A stretch of 64,000 bases of DNA from Thermus brockianus. GTDB lineage: Bacteria > Deinococcota > Deinococci > Deinococcales > Thermaceae. The notes under the pieces were generated by a model. It made no database searches. It worked only from the letters and a program-made list of their open reading frames with translations, and was not told the origin of the DNA. The DNA lies in contig NZ_CP016312.1 of assembly GCF_001880325.1 (NCBI RefSeq), positions 1,798,001 through 1,862,000 of the forward strand, in the 5' to 3' direction. The position numbers and the translations under genes were made by a program. Of this stretch, positions 17,409 through 25,200 are shown piece after piece. Numbering within the stretch: the stretch's first letter is position 1; each line of letters starts with the position of its first letter.

Positions 17409-18188
17409 ATGGTCTTTGTGCGCTACCTGCGGGTCTACCTCCTCTTTTTGCGCCTTTCCTTGGCGGCGGAGATGGAGTACCGCCTGAACTTCCTCCTGGG
17501 GCTTTTCTCCTCGGCCCTCACCCTCCTCGGGGCCCTCTTCGGCCTCCTCCTCCTCTACCAGGGGGGGTACCGGCCGGGGGGGTGGGCCTGGGAGGAGGCC
17601 CTTTTGGTCCTCGCCGCCTTCACCCTCCTTCAGGGGCTTGGGAGCACCCTCCTCGCCCCTAACCTCAACAAGATTGTGGAGCACGTGCAGCAAGGCACCT
17701 TGGACTTCGTCCTCCTAAAGCCTTTGGACCCCCAGTTTTGGCTCTCTTTAAGGGTTTTCTCCCCATGGGGCCTTGGGGATTTCCTCCTGGGGTTTGGGCT
17801 TCTCCTCTTTGGGGGAAGCCGGCTTGGCCTGGGGCTTCAGGACTACTTCCTCTTCGCCCTCTACTGGTTCTTGGGGGCGGTCATGCTCTATAGCCTCTGG
17901 TTCCTCCTCGCCACCACCAGCATCTGGTTCGTGAAGATTTACAACGTGACCGAGGTCCTGCGGGGGCTTTTGGAAGCGGGGCGCTTTCCCGCCTCCAGCT
18001 ATCCGGCCCTTTACCGCTTCTTCTTCACCTTCGTGGTACCCGTGGCCTTCCTTACCACGGTGCCGGCGGAGGCCGCCTTGGGAAGGGGGGCGCCCTGGGT
18101 AGCCCTCGGGATCGCCCTGGGCCTTTTCCTCCTGGCGCGGGGCTTCTTCCGCCTGGCCCTAAGGAGCTACACCTCGGCGAGCAGTTAA
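17409..18188 (+). CDS. ABC-2 type transporter permease, second subunit
   Basis: The 259-aa membrane protein has about six helices and begins MVFVRYLRVYLLFLRLSLAA. It shares the charged loop before LLKPLDPQFW with the permease at 15616, so it is probably its heterodimer partner although it is on the other strand. ATG at 17409 matches the N-terminal helix position; longer reading of the frame upstream only shadows the ATPase gene. It is followed 10 bp later by plsY, which seems to have its own -10 box. Confidence 0.82.
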   Translation: MVFVRYLRVYLLFLRLSLAAEMEYRLNFLLGLFSSALTLLGALFGLLLLYQGGYRPGGWAWEEALLVLAAFTLLQGLGSTLLAPNLNKIVEHVQQGTLDFVLLKPLDPQFWLSLRVFSPWGLGDFLLGFGLLLFGGSRLGLGLQDYFLFALYWFLGAVMLYSLWFLLATTSIWFVKIYNVTEVLRGLLEAGRFPASSYPALYRFFFTFVVPVAFLTTVPAEAALGRGAPWVALGIALGLFLLARGFFRLALRSYTSASS

Positions 18189-18198
18189 AATCCACCCC

Positions 18199-18801
18199 AT
18201 GGACTGGCTTTGGGTCCTCTTCCTCGCTTATCTTTTCGGCTCCATCCCCGCTGGGGTTCTGGTGGCCCGCACCTACGGGGTGGACATCCGCAAGGTGGGT
18301 TCGGGGAACATCGGGGCCACCAACGTCCTTAGGGCCTTGGGGCCTGGCCCTGCCTTCGTGGTGGCCTTCTTTGACGTGTTCAAGGGCGGCATTGCCGTGC
18401 TTATCGCCCGGGCGGTGGGCATAGAGGGGCCCTTGCTAGGGGGTGTGGCCTTGGCGGCGGTTTTGGGGCACAACTACTCCGTGTTCTTGGGCTTTCAGGG
18501 GGGAAAGGGCGTGGCCACCAGCTTCGGCACCCTCCTTTTCCTGGACCCGGTGCTGGCCCTTTGGACCCTGCCCATAGGGCTTTCCGTGATGCTCCTCACC
18601 CGCTACGTTTCCGCAGGGAGCATGACCGGGGGGTTGGCGGCCTTGGTGCTGGCCTTGGCCTTGGGGCGGCCCCTTTGGGAGGTGGGCACCGTGGCCCTCA
18701 TGGCCCTTCTCATCTTCTTCACCCACCGGGAAAACCTAAAGCGCCTCCAGGCGGGTACGGAGCGGCGGCTTGGGGAGCGGGTGGAGGTGAGGGATGCTTG
18801 A
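18199..18801 (+). CDS. plsY: glycerol-3-phosphate acyltransferase PlsY
   Basis: The 200-aa membrane enzyme transfers an acyl group from acyl phosphate to glycerol 3-phosphate, the first step of phospholipid synthesis. All three PlsY motifs are intact: VGSGNIGATNVLRALG, FQGGKGVATSFGTL and HRENLKRLQAGTERRLG. It is thus the functional copy beside the degenerate domain fused at 2352. TAAAAT (18186-18191) lies 7 nt before the ATG, so it is probably leaderless. It overlaps bshB1 by 8 bp. Confidence 0.95.
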   Translation: MDWLWVLFLAYLFGSIPAGVLVARTYGVDIRKVGSGNIGATNVLRALGPGPAFVVAFFDVFKGGIAVLIARAVGIEGPLLGGVALAAVLGHNYSVFLGFQGGKGVATSFGTLLFLDPVLALWTLPIGLSVMLLTRYVSAGSMTGGLAALVLALALGRPLWEVGTVALMALLIFFTHRENLKRLQAGTERRLGERVEVRDA

Positions 18802-19477
18802 CCTTTTGGTCATCGCCCCCCATCCCGACGATGGGGAGCTCGGGTGCGGTGGGACCTTGGCGAGGGCCAAGGCGGAAGGGTTATCCACGGGGATTTTGGA
18901 CCTCACCCGGGGGGAGATGGGCACCAAGGGCACCCCGGAGGAAAGGGCCCAGGAGGTGGCGGAGGCGAGCCGGATCCTGGGCCTGGACTTTAGGGGGAAC
19001 CTGGGGCTTCCCGATGGGGGGCTTGCCGACACCCCCGAGCAGCGCCTGAAGCTGGCGGATGCGCTCAGGAAATTGAGGCCCCGCATCCTCTTCGCCCCCC
19101 TCGAGGCCGACCGCCACCCCGACCACACGGCGGCAAGCCGCCTGGTGGTGGCCGCCCTCCACCTGGCGGGCCTGAAGAAGGCCCCCTTGGAAGGGGAGCC
19201 TCACCGGGTGGAAAGGTTTTTCTTCTACCCGGGCAACCACCCCTTCACCCCCAGCTTCCTGGTGAAGATCTCCGCCTTCATAGACCAGTGGGAGCAGGCG
19301 GTCTTGGCCTACAGGAGCCAGTTTTCCGGGGAGGCGGCGAGCGAGACCGTGGGGCCCAAGGGGGTGGAGGCCCGCAAGGCCATGCGCCGCTACTTTGGCA
19401 ACTACCTGGGGGTGGACTACGCCGAGCCCTTTGTGAGCCAGCTTCCCGTGCTCTACGTCCCCTGGTCCCGGGCCTAG
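18794..19477 (+). CDS. bshB1: bacillithiol biosynthesis deacetylase BshB1-like (PIG-L family)
   Basis: The 227-aa zinc hydrolase carries the LmbE/PIG-L motifs: APHPDDGELGCGGTLA (metal-binding His and Asp-Asp), TRGEMGTKGTPEERAQE and DRHPDHTAASRLV (second His pair). These, with PDGGL and SQFSGEAASETVG, are typical of BshB1, which deacetylates GlcNAc-malate in bacillithiol synthesis. The YpdA-like flavoprotein at 7583 fits the same thiol system. It overlaps the end of plsY by 8 bp. Other PIG-L substrates cannot be excluded. Confidence 0.82.
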   Translation: MLDLLVIAPHPDDGELGCGGTLARAKAEGLSTGILDLTRGEMGTKGTPEERAQEVAEASRILGLDFRGNLGLPDGGLADTPEQRLKLADALRKLRPRILFAPLEADRHPDHTAASRLVVAALHLAGLKKAPLEGEPHRVERFFFYPGNHPFTPSFLVKISAFIDQWEQAVLAYRSQFSGEAASETVGPKGVEARKAMRRYFGNYLGVDYAEPFVSQLPVLYVPWSRA

Positions 19478-19481
19478 GCGC

Positions 19482-19511
19482 TTGCATAACTTTGCAAGGT
19501 CGGGGTATCCT
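19482..19511 (+). promoter_or_regulatory. argF promoter with overlapping inverted repeat (candidate ArgR operator)
   Basis: TTGCAT (19482-19487) and TATCCT (19506-19511) are 18 nt apart, and the argF ATG follows 9 nt after the -10. The -35 lies in the inverted repeat TTGCATAACTTTGCAA (19482-19497; arms TTGCA/TGCAA). An AT-rich repeat of this kind stands out in such GC-rich DNA and is placed to block RNA polymerase. The ArgR link is inference from position and general ARG-box character. Confidence 0.5.
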
Positions 19512-19520
19512 AAGGGCCTC

Positions 19521-20426
19521 ATGGGGGGAGACGCCCTGACCCTGCCCAAGGACCTTTTGGACTTTTACGGCTACAGTGCCCAGGCCATCCGGGACCTGAT
19601 CGCCTTGGCGGAGCGGCTTAAGCGGGAGCGCTACCGGGGGGAGGAGCTAAAGGGGAAGGTCCTGGCCCTCCTCTTTGAGAAGCCCTCCTTACGTACCCGG
19701 ACCACCCTCGAGGTGGCCATGCTCCACCTGGGGGGGCATGCGGTTTACCTGGACCAGAAACAGGTGGGTATCGGGGAGCGGGAGCCCGTGAGGGACATCG
19801 CCAAGAACCTGGAGCGGTTCGTGGAGGGGATCGCCGCCCGGGTCTACCGGCACGCGACCGTGGAGGCCCTGGCCCGCCATGCCCGCATCCCCGTCATCAA
19901 CGCCCTTTCGGACCGGGCCCATCCCCTGCAGGCCCTGGCGGACCTCCTCACCCTCAAGGAGGTCTTTGGGGGGTGGGAGGGCCTCGAGGTGGCCTGGGTG
20001 GGGGACGGGAACAACGTTTTAAACTCCCTCCTGGAGGTCGCGCCCCTGGTGGGGCTAAGGGTGCGGGTGGCCACCCCTAAGGGCTACGAGCCCGATCCCG
20101 CCCTTCTGGAAAAGGCCAAGGCCTACTTCACCCACGACCCCAAGGAGGCCGCCTTTGGGGCCCACGCCCTCTACACGGACGTCTGGACCAGCATGGGCCA
20201 GGAGGCGGAGCGGGAAAAGCGCCTCAAGGACTTCCGTGGCTTCCAGGTGAACGGGGAACTCCTCTCCCTCCTCCACCCCGAAGGGATCTTCCTCCACTGC
20301 CTCCCCGCCCACTACGGAGAGGAGACCACGGAGGAAGCCGTGCACGGCCCCAAAAGCCGCGTCTTTGACCAGGCGGAAAATCGTCTCCACACCGCCAAAG
20401 CCGTCCTCCTCACCTTGCTAAAGTAG
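19521..20426 (+). CDS. argF: ornithine carbamoyltransferase
   Basis: The 301-aa enzyme makes citrulline from ornithine and carbamoyl phosphate. It has the carbamoyl-phosphate motif FEKPSLRTRTTLEVAM, the DRAHPLQALADLLTL motif and the ornithine-site HCLPAHYGEETTEE. ATG at 19521 (MGGDALTLPKDLLDFYGY) is chosen over an in-frame start at 19482 because that would lie in the promoter, and because it gives the known Thermus length. It heads argF-Uma2-argC-argJ. Confidence 0.96.
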   Translation: MGGDALTLPKDLLDFYGYSAQAIRDLIALAERLKRERYRGEELKGKVLALLFEKPSLRTRTTLEVAMLHLGGHAVYLDQKQVGIGEREPVRDIAKNLERFVEGIAARVYRHATVEALARHARIPVINALSDRAHPLQALADLLTLKEVFGGWEGLEVAWVGDGNNVLNSLLEVAPLVGLRVRVATPKGYEPDPALLEKAKAYFTHDPKEAAFGAHALYTDVWTSMGQEAEREKRLKDFRGFQVNGELLSLLHPEGIFLHCLPAHYGEETTEEAVHGPKSRVFDQAENRLHTAKAVLLTLLK

Positions 20427-20430
20427 GGGT

Positions 20431-20949
20431 ATGGTCCGCCCTTACCGCTTTAGCCTGGAGGAGTTCCTGAAGCTTCCCCTGCCCGAGCGGGGGGTGGAGC
20501 TTCTGGAGGGGGAGATTTACCAGATGGCACCCATCGGCCCACGCCACGCCTACGTTCTGAACCGCTGGAACCGTCTCTTCGTGGAGCGCTTTCCCGAAGC
20601 GTTGGTGCAGGTTCAGGGTCCCTTGGCCCTGGCTCCGGATGTGTATTTGGAGCCGGACCTGGCCCTTCTGCGGCCGGGGGACTATGGGGAGCGCCTTCCT
20701 GGGGCGGAGGACGTGCTTTTGCTCCTGGAGGTTTCCGATGCTTCCTTGGAGTACGATTTAGGCAAAAAGGTGCCCCTATACGCCCGTATGGGCGTGCCCG
20801 AGGTTTGGGTCCAGGACCTCCAGGGAAGCCGGCTCCTCGTTTTCCGCACCCCGGAGGAGGACCACTACCGGGAGCAGATCTGGGTTAAGCCCGGGGAGCG
20901 CCTGGCGCCCCTGGCCTTCCCGGAAGTTCTTCTGGAGGTGCCGTGGTAA
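20431..20949 (+). CDS. Uma2 family (DUF820) protein inside the arg cluster
   Basis: The 172-aa protein parallels the Uma2 at 15084 along its length: YRFSLEEFLKLPLPERGVEL, YQMAPIGPRHAYVL, LEPDLALL, LLLLEVSDASLEYDLGKKVP and LYARMGVPEVWVQDL. The PD-(D/E)XK residues (Asp, Glu, Lys) are preserved. It starts 5 bp after argF and overlaps argC by 7 bp, so it is fully inside the arginine transcript, although no arginine role is known for the family. Confidence 0.82.
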   Translation: MVRPYRFSLEEFLKLPLPERGVELLEGEIYQMAPIGPRHAYVLNRWNRLFVERFPEALVQVQGPLALAPDVYLEPDLALLRPGDYGERLPGAEDVLLLLEVSDASLEYDLGKKVPLYARMGVPEVWVQDLQGSRLLVFRTPEEDHYREQIWVKPGERLAPLAFPEVLLEVPW

Positions 20950-21989
20950 GGGTGGGGATCCTGGGCGCCTCGGGGTATGGCGGGGCGGAGCTCCTCCGCC
21001 TGCTTAAGCGCCATCCTGGGGTGGAACTGGTGGGTTTTTCCAGCCGCAAGCACGAGGGTAGACCCCTTTCTTCCGCCTGGCCCCAGCTTTGGGACGAAAG
21101 GCCCTTCGTTGCCCAAGAGGAGGTCTTGGAGCGGGCGGACGTCCTGTTTCTGGCCCTCCCCAACGGCCTCGCCATGGGGATCACCCCCGAGGCCCTTCGC
21201 GCGGGCAAGCGGGTCATAGACCTTTCCGGGGACTACCGCCTTCCCCCGGAGGTCTACGAGGCCTGGTACGGGATCCGCCACCAAAGCCCCGAGCTCTTCC
21301 GGGAGGCGGTCTACGGCCTGCCCGAGCTCCACCGGGAGGAGCTCAGGGAAGCCCGCCTGGTGGCGAACCCTGGCTGCTACGTCACCGCCGCCACCTTGGC
21401 CCTCGCTCCCTTGGCGGCGGAAGGGGTTCTCCGGCGTGCCTTCGTGGTGGGCTTAAGCGGGGTTTCGGGGGCGGGCAGGGAGGGGGAGGGCACCTTCTTC
21501 GCCGAGGTGAACGAGAACCTGAAACCCTACAAGGTAGGGGGCACCCACCGCCACATCCCCGAGATGGAAGCGAACCTGGGCCGCCTCCTGGCCCAAGGGC
21601 GGAGGGTGCGCACCCACGGGCCCAGGCGGGAGGTGCGCCTTTCCTTCACCCCCCACCTGGTGCCCATGACCCGGGGGATTTTGGTCACCGCGGAGGCGGA
21701 GGTGGAGGGGACCTGGAGCCAGGAGGCTCTGGACGCCCTCTACCGGGACTTCTACCTAGGGGAGCCCTTCGTGCGGGTTTTGGGGGGGCTTCCCGAGACC
21801 AAGGGCACCTATGGCGCCAACCGGGTGGACCTCAAGCCCCTCTACGAGGAAAGGACTGGGCGCGTCCTGGTCTTCGCCGCCTTGGACAACCTGGTGAAGG
21901 GCATGGCGGGGCAGGCGGTGCAGAACCTGAACCTGATGCTGGGCCTACCCGAGGACACCGCCTTGCCCAAGGAGGGCGTATGGCCGTGA
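20943..21989 (+). CDS. argC: N-acetyl-gamma-glutamyl-phosphate reductase
   Basis: The 348-aa NADPH enzyme has the N-terminal loop [18 protein letters not shown], the catalytic cysteine in [18 protein letters not shown] and the substrate-site motif [14 protein letters not shown]. It reduces N-acetylglutamyl phosphate to the semialdehyde in arginine synthesis. GTG at 20943 overlaps the Uma2 stop, and the gene ends inside the first codons of argJ (10-bp overlap). Confidence 0.96.
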   Translation: MVRVGILGASGYGGAELLRLLKRHPGVELVGFSSRKHEGRPLSSAWPQLWDERPFVAQEEVLERADVLFLALPNGLAMGITPEALRAGKRVIDLSGDYRLPPEVYEAWYGIRHQSPELFREAVYGLPELHREELREARLVANPGCYVTAATLALAPLAAEGVLRRAFVVGLSGVSGAGREGEGTFFAEVNENLKPYKVGGTHRHIPEMEANLGRLLAQGRRVRTHGPRREVRLSFTPHLVPMTRGILVTAEAEVEGTWSQEALDALYRDFYLGEPFVRVLGGLPETKGTYGANRVDLKPLYEERTGRVLVFAALDNLVKGMAGQAVQNLNLMLGLPEDTALPKEGVWP

Positions 21990-23125
21990 GGTTACCCAGG
22001 GGTTTCCGCGCCGGGGCTACCCGGGCGGGCATCAAGCCTTCGGGCAAGCCGGACCTGGCCCTTTTGGTCTCAGGGCTTCCCGCCCAATGGGCCTACGCCG
22101 CCACCCAGAACCGGGCCGCGGCCCCTTCCATCCACCGGGGCCGGGGGCTTTACGCCACCGGAGCCCCCTTGCGGGCCGTGGTGGTGAACGCCGGCAACGC
22201 CAACTGCGCCACGGGGGAGCGGGGCTTTCGGGACGACGCGCGGATGGCCGAGCTCGCCGCCTTCCGCCTGGGCCTTGCCCCCGAGGAGGTGCTCACCGCC
22301 TCCACGGGGGTGATCGGGGTGCCCCTGCCCGTGGAGCGGATCGCGGCGGGCCTGCCGCAAATAGAGCTCACCCCTTACGCCGACCCCTTCGCCGAGGCCA
22401 TCCTCACCACCGACCTGGTGCCCAAGGTGGCGGAGGCCGAGGTGGCGGGGGCCAGGGTGGTGGGCATCGCCAAGGGAAGTGGGATGATCCACCCCAACAT
22501 GGCCACCATGCTGGCCTTTTTGGTCACGGACGCCTGGGTGCCCCAGGAGGCCTTGCGGGAGGCCTGGAGGGGCATCGTGGACCGCACCTTCAACCAGGTG
22601 ACCGTGGACGGGGACACCTCCACCAACGACCTGGCCCTGGTCATGGCCAATGGGGCTTATGGGGAGGTGCCGCCCGAAGCCCTCTTCCAGGCTTTGGAAG
22701 GGGTGGCGCGGGAGCTTGCCAAGAGGATTGCCCGGGATGGGGAAGGGGCCACGAAGCTTTTGGTGGTGCGGGTGGTGGGGGCGGTCACGGAGGAGGAGGC
22801 GAGGCGGGCGGCTAGGGCGGTGGCGGGAAGCCTCCTTTGGAAAAGCGCCCTCTACGGCAACGACCCCAACTGGGGCCGCATCCTGGCCGCCCTCGGCAAC
22901 TCGGGGGCCCGGTTTGACCCCTTGCGGGTGCGGATTTCCCTCCAAGGTATCCCCCTGTACGCCGGCGGGGACCTCCCCTTTGACCGGGAGAGGGCGAGCC
23001 AGGCCATGCGCCAGGAGGTGGTGGAGGTCCTGGTGGACCTGGGAGAGGGGGAAGGGGCGGCGGAGGCCTACGGGTGCGACCTCACCGAGGGGTATGTGCG
23101 CATAAACGCCTTGTACACGACTTGA
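21980..23125 (+). CDS. argJ: bifunctional glutamate N-acetyltransferase / ornithine acetyltransferase
   Basis: The 381-aa protein recycles acetyl from N-acetylornithine to glutamate. It has the oxyanion region [14 protein letters not shown] and the self-cleavage site [13 protein letters not shown]. Thr176 would become the N-terminal nucleophile of the beta chain. NVNAGNAN-type and [15 protein letters not shown] motifs agree. ATG at 21980 ([17 protein letters not shown]) follows GGAGGGCGT; the long open frame upstream is only an argC shadow. Its stop overlaps the -35 box of the next promoter. Confidence 0.95.
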   Translation: MAVRLPRGFRAGATRAGIKPSGKPDLALLVSGLPAQWAYAATQNRAAAPSIHRGRGLYATGAPLRAVVVNAGNANCATGERGFRDDARMAELAAFRLGLAPEEVLTASTGVIGVPLPVERIAAGLPQIELTPYADPFAEAILTTDLVPKVAEAEVAGARVVGIAKGSGMIHPNMATMLAFLVTDAWVPQEALREAWRGIVDRTFNQVTVDGDTSTNDLALVMANGAYGEVPPEALFQALEGVARELAKRIARDGEGATKLLVVRVVGAVTEEEARRAARAVAGSLLWKSALYGNDPNWGRILAALGNSGARFDPLRVRISLQGIPLYAGGDLPFDRERASQAMRQEVVEVLVDLGEGEGAAEAYGCDLTEGYVRINALYTT

Positions 23126-23150
23126 CTTTTTCTTGGGAAGAACGTAGCAT
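23122..23150 (+). promoter_or_regulatory. strong ttoA promoter
   Basis: TTGACT (23122-23127) and TAGCAT (23145-23150) are 17 nt apart. The -35 overlaps the argJ stop codon. The predicted start near 23157 is just before a 5'-end hairpin. Confidence 0.7.
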
Positions 23151-23158
23151 ATCTTCAC

Positions 23159-23187
23159 GAGGGTGGAAACCCTCTATATGGAGGTGA
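23159..23187 (+). promoter_or_regulatory. ttoA 5'-UTR hairpin and ribosome binding site
   Basis: GAGGGT (23159-23164), loop GGAA and ACCCTC (23169-23174) form a perfect 6-bp stem at the predicted 5' end of the mRNA. It is followed by GGAGGTGAAGG before ATG 23191. A 5'-terminal hairpin often stabilises abundant mRNAs; this role is inferred. Confidence 0.5.
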
Positions 23188-23190
23188 AGG

Positions 23191-23868
23191 ATGAAGAAAG
23201 CGGTGGTTGTAGCTTTTGCGGCTCTCCTGACGGCGGCCATGGCGCAGAAGTTTTCCGTGGAGGCTGGTGCTGGCCTCTACGGAAACCTAGGCGGGCAACT
23301 GGCTGTGGTGGCGGAGGACTTTACCCCTGGGCTTCCCTTGGGGGTGCGGCTGGGCGTGGGCTTCGCCCAGAGCGATGCGCGGGACGATGGGTATGACCTT
23401 GGGGGAGGCACGACTTGGGGTGACTACAAGAAGACCAACGAGCTCTCCGAGTGGGGCCAAAACATCACCCTTTCCTTGGATGTTCTCTACAAGGTGGCGG
23501 GCTTGGGTCTGCCGGTGGAGGTGGCGCCTTACGCCGGGATCCGCTACAACCTCTTCTCGGGTGGCTATACGGATCCGCAGAATAAGATTTCGGGCACCAA
23601 GAGCGAATCTGTTTCCACCAACCAGTTTGGCTTCGGCGCCGGTGTGCGCCTCGCTTACCCCCTCATGCCCAACCTGAGCCTGGTGGGGGACCTGGGGGCG
23701 GATTACTACCTGAACGCTTGCTTCAAGAGGGTCCATGAGGATGACTCCGGGAATAAGACCGAGAGAACTGTGTGCCCCGGGGGCAGCGGCTACGATAGCC
23801 TCAACGAATTGGTTACCCAGCCCGAGTGGGTCTTCAAGCTCCGCGTGGGCGCCGCTTATCGCTTCTAA
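23191..23868 (+). CDS. ttoA: TtoA-like outer membrane beta-barrel protein
   Basis: The 225-aa precursor has a signal peptide (MKKAVVVAFAALLTAAMA, cleavage before Gln19) and a mature region of alternating short polar/aromatic strands. It ends in AAYRF, with the C-terminal Phe used for barrel insertion. Start (QKFSVEAGAGLYGNLGGQLA) and length fit the Thermus TtoA/P25 eight-stranded porin of the outer membrane. Two Cys in an extracellular-loop-like region (NACFKR ... TVCPGG) could form a disulfide. Its own strong promoter, 5' hairpin and dedicated terminator point to high single-gene expression. Confidence 0.85.
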   Translation: MKKAVVVAFAALLTAAMAQKFSVEAGAGLYGNLGGQLAVVAEDFTPGLPLGVRLGVGFAQSDARDDGYDLGGGTTWGDYKKTNELSEWGQNITLSLDVLYKVAGLGLPVEVAPYAGIRYNLFSGGYTDPQNKISGTKSESVSTNQFGFGAGVRLAYPLMPNLSLVGDLGADYYLNACFKRVHEDDSGNKTERTVCPGGSGYDSLNELVTQPEWVFKLRVGAAYRF

Positions 23869-23881
23869 GCCCTAGGGTAGC

Positions 23882-24463
23882 ATGAAGGGGATGCGTGGGC
23901 ATCCCCTTCTTCTTTTGCTTTTCCTTGCCGGTTGCGCTCGGCCCGATGGGGCCCCGCCGGAGCTCGGCCTGGTGGAGCCCTTGGGTGGAGCGGTGGCCCC
24001 CGGCAAGGCCCTGGTGGTGGAGGGCTACGCCTTTGACCCCTCCGGGGTGGCGAGCGTGCGGGCGCAAGGGGCGGAGGTGCTGGGGGAGGCGGAGAAGGGC
24101 AAGCGGCTCGTGCGCTTCCGCTTCCGCCTACAGGCCCCCACCTCGGGGGAGGTGGAACTGAGGATGGAGGCGGTGGACGCCCTGGGCCACCGGGTGGAGC
24201 GGCGCGTTCCCTTGGTGCTGGACGCCGCCCCGCCCCGGATCGTGGTGGAGCGGGTGGAGCGGGAGGGGAGCCTCTACCGGGTTTATGGCCGGGTGGAGGA
24301 CAACGTGCGGGTGGACCGGGTGGTGGTGCAGGTGGGAGGACGGTACACGCCGCTTTCCCTGCCCAAGGAAGCTAGGGTTTCCTTTTTGGTGGAGGTCCCT
24401 TCGGGAGCGGTGGTGGTAGCGGTGGACGCCGCTGGCAACCGTTCTTCTAGGCGCATCCCCTAA
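23882..24463 (+). CDS. predicted lipoprotein, Ig-like/beta-rich
   Basis: The 193-aa protein begins MKGMRGHPLLLLLFLAGC, a signal peptide with lipobox LAGC, so a lipid-anchored envelope protein is expected (acylated Cys18). The rest is rich in short beta-like stretches, with two similar halves (VEGYAFDPSGVASVRAQG and VYGRVEDNVRVDRVVVQVGG) of the Ig-like type that ends in VDAAGNRSSR. No specific function is recognised. Its first ten codons form the ttoA terminator stem, so its mRNA must either start inside the stem or be rare read-through. Confidence 0.65.
   Translation: MKGMRGHPLLLLLFLAGCARPDGAPPELGLVEPLGGAVAPGKALVVEGYAFDPSGVASVRAQGAEVLGEAEKGKRLVRFRFRLQAPTSGEVELRMEAVDALGHRVERRVPLVLDAAPPRIVVERVEREGSLYRVYGRVEDNVRVDRVVVQVGGRYTPLSLPKEARVSFLVEVPSGAVVVAVDAAGNRSSRRIP
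23884..23915 (+). terminator. ttoA terminator embedded in the next coding region
   Basis: GAAGGGGATGC (23884-23894), loop GTGG and GCATCCCCTTC (23899-23909) give an 11-bp perfect stem followed by TTCTTTT. It starts 16 nt after the ttoA stop and coincides with codons 1-10 of the lipoprotein gene. Confidence 0.8.
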
Positions 24464-24493
24464 GGGGCGCCTTGTGGTACACTTTGGGCCGGT

Positions 24494-24766
24494 ATGCCGC
24501 TAGGGGAAGCCCTTCACGACCTAGCCCGGGCCCTGAGGGAGACCCCCCTCGAGGCCCGGGAGGCGGGGCGCTTCCGGGAAATCGCCAAGCTCCTCCACCG
24601 CCTTCCCCCAAGCCGGGAGCGGGATGGGCTCTTGGCGGTGGCCTACCTGCGGCTATACCAGCTCTTGGGCCAGGAAGAAGACTACCTCAAGGGCTACAGC
24701 TACGCCCGCACTGCCCGCCTCGAGGCGGTGCGCCTTTTGAGCGAACGCCTGGGGGAGGGCCAATGA
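24494..24766 (+). CDS. small conserved-looking hypothetical protein
   Basis: This 90-aa protein is predicted all-helical, soluble and charged (MPLGEALHDLARALRETPLE ... LLAVAYLRLYQLLGQEEDYL). Frame use is normal for this genome (GC3 high). TACACT lies 10 nt before the ATG. It overlaps the DUF420 gene as ATGA, so the two are probably co-translated; no family recognised. Confidence 0.6.
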   Translation: MPLGEALHDLARALRETPLEAREAGRFREIAKLLHRLPPSRERDGLLAVAYLRLYQLLGQEEDYLKGYSYARTARLEAVRLLSERLGEGQ

Positions 24767-25200
24767 AGGAGCTTTTGGGGCTTCTCGCTGTCTGGAGCAT
24801 CGTTCTTTCCGGGCTTGCCCTTTTGGTGGGGGTAGGGCTCATCCGCCGGGGTGAGCGGGTTTGGCACCACCGGGCCATGCTCACGGCCACGGCGCTGGCG
24901 GCTTTGTTTTTGGTCTTTTACCTCACCAAGTGGGGCCTTTACGGCACCACGGCCTATGGGGGGCCGGAGGCTTGGCGGGGGGTCTACTACTTTATCCTCA
25001 TCACCCACACCCTTTTGGCCACCCTGAACGGGCCTTTGGCCCTTTACGTTATCTGGCGGGCCATTAGGGGCGAGTTCGCCCTCCACAAGCGCTGGGCTAA
25101 GGTCCTGGTGCCCATCTGGCTCTACGTGGCCCTCACGGGTTGGGTCATTTACCTCGTGCTCAAGCGCTACGGGGTGGAGTCGGGGGGGATCGCCTTCTAG
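24763..25200 (+). CDS. DUF420 membrane protein (CtaM/YozB-like)
   Basis: The 145-aa protein has four predicted transmembrane helices and the DUF420 His-containing motifs: WHHRAMLTATALAALFLVFY, ITHTLLATLNGPLALY and LHKRWAKVLVPIWLYVALTG. The Bacillus relative CtaM is needed for assembly of a cytochrome oxidase, so a haem-copper-oxidase assembly role is plausible but not shown. ATG at 24763 follows GGAGGGCCA. Its 3' end overlaps convergent minC by 41 bp. Confidence 0.8.
   Translation: MKELLGLLAVWSIVLSGLALLVGVGLIRRGERVWHHRAMLTATALAALFLVFYLTKWGLYGTTAYGGPEAWRGVYYFILITHTLLATLNGPLALYVIWRAIRGEFALHKRWAKVLVPIWLYVALTGWVIYLVLKRYGVESGGIAF

Noticed and set aside
21089-21979. A long in-frame N-terminal extension of argJ
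   Set aside because: It reads argC in another frame; ATG 21980 with GGAGGGCGT gives the normal ArgJ N-terminus.
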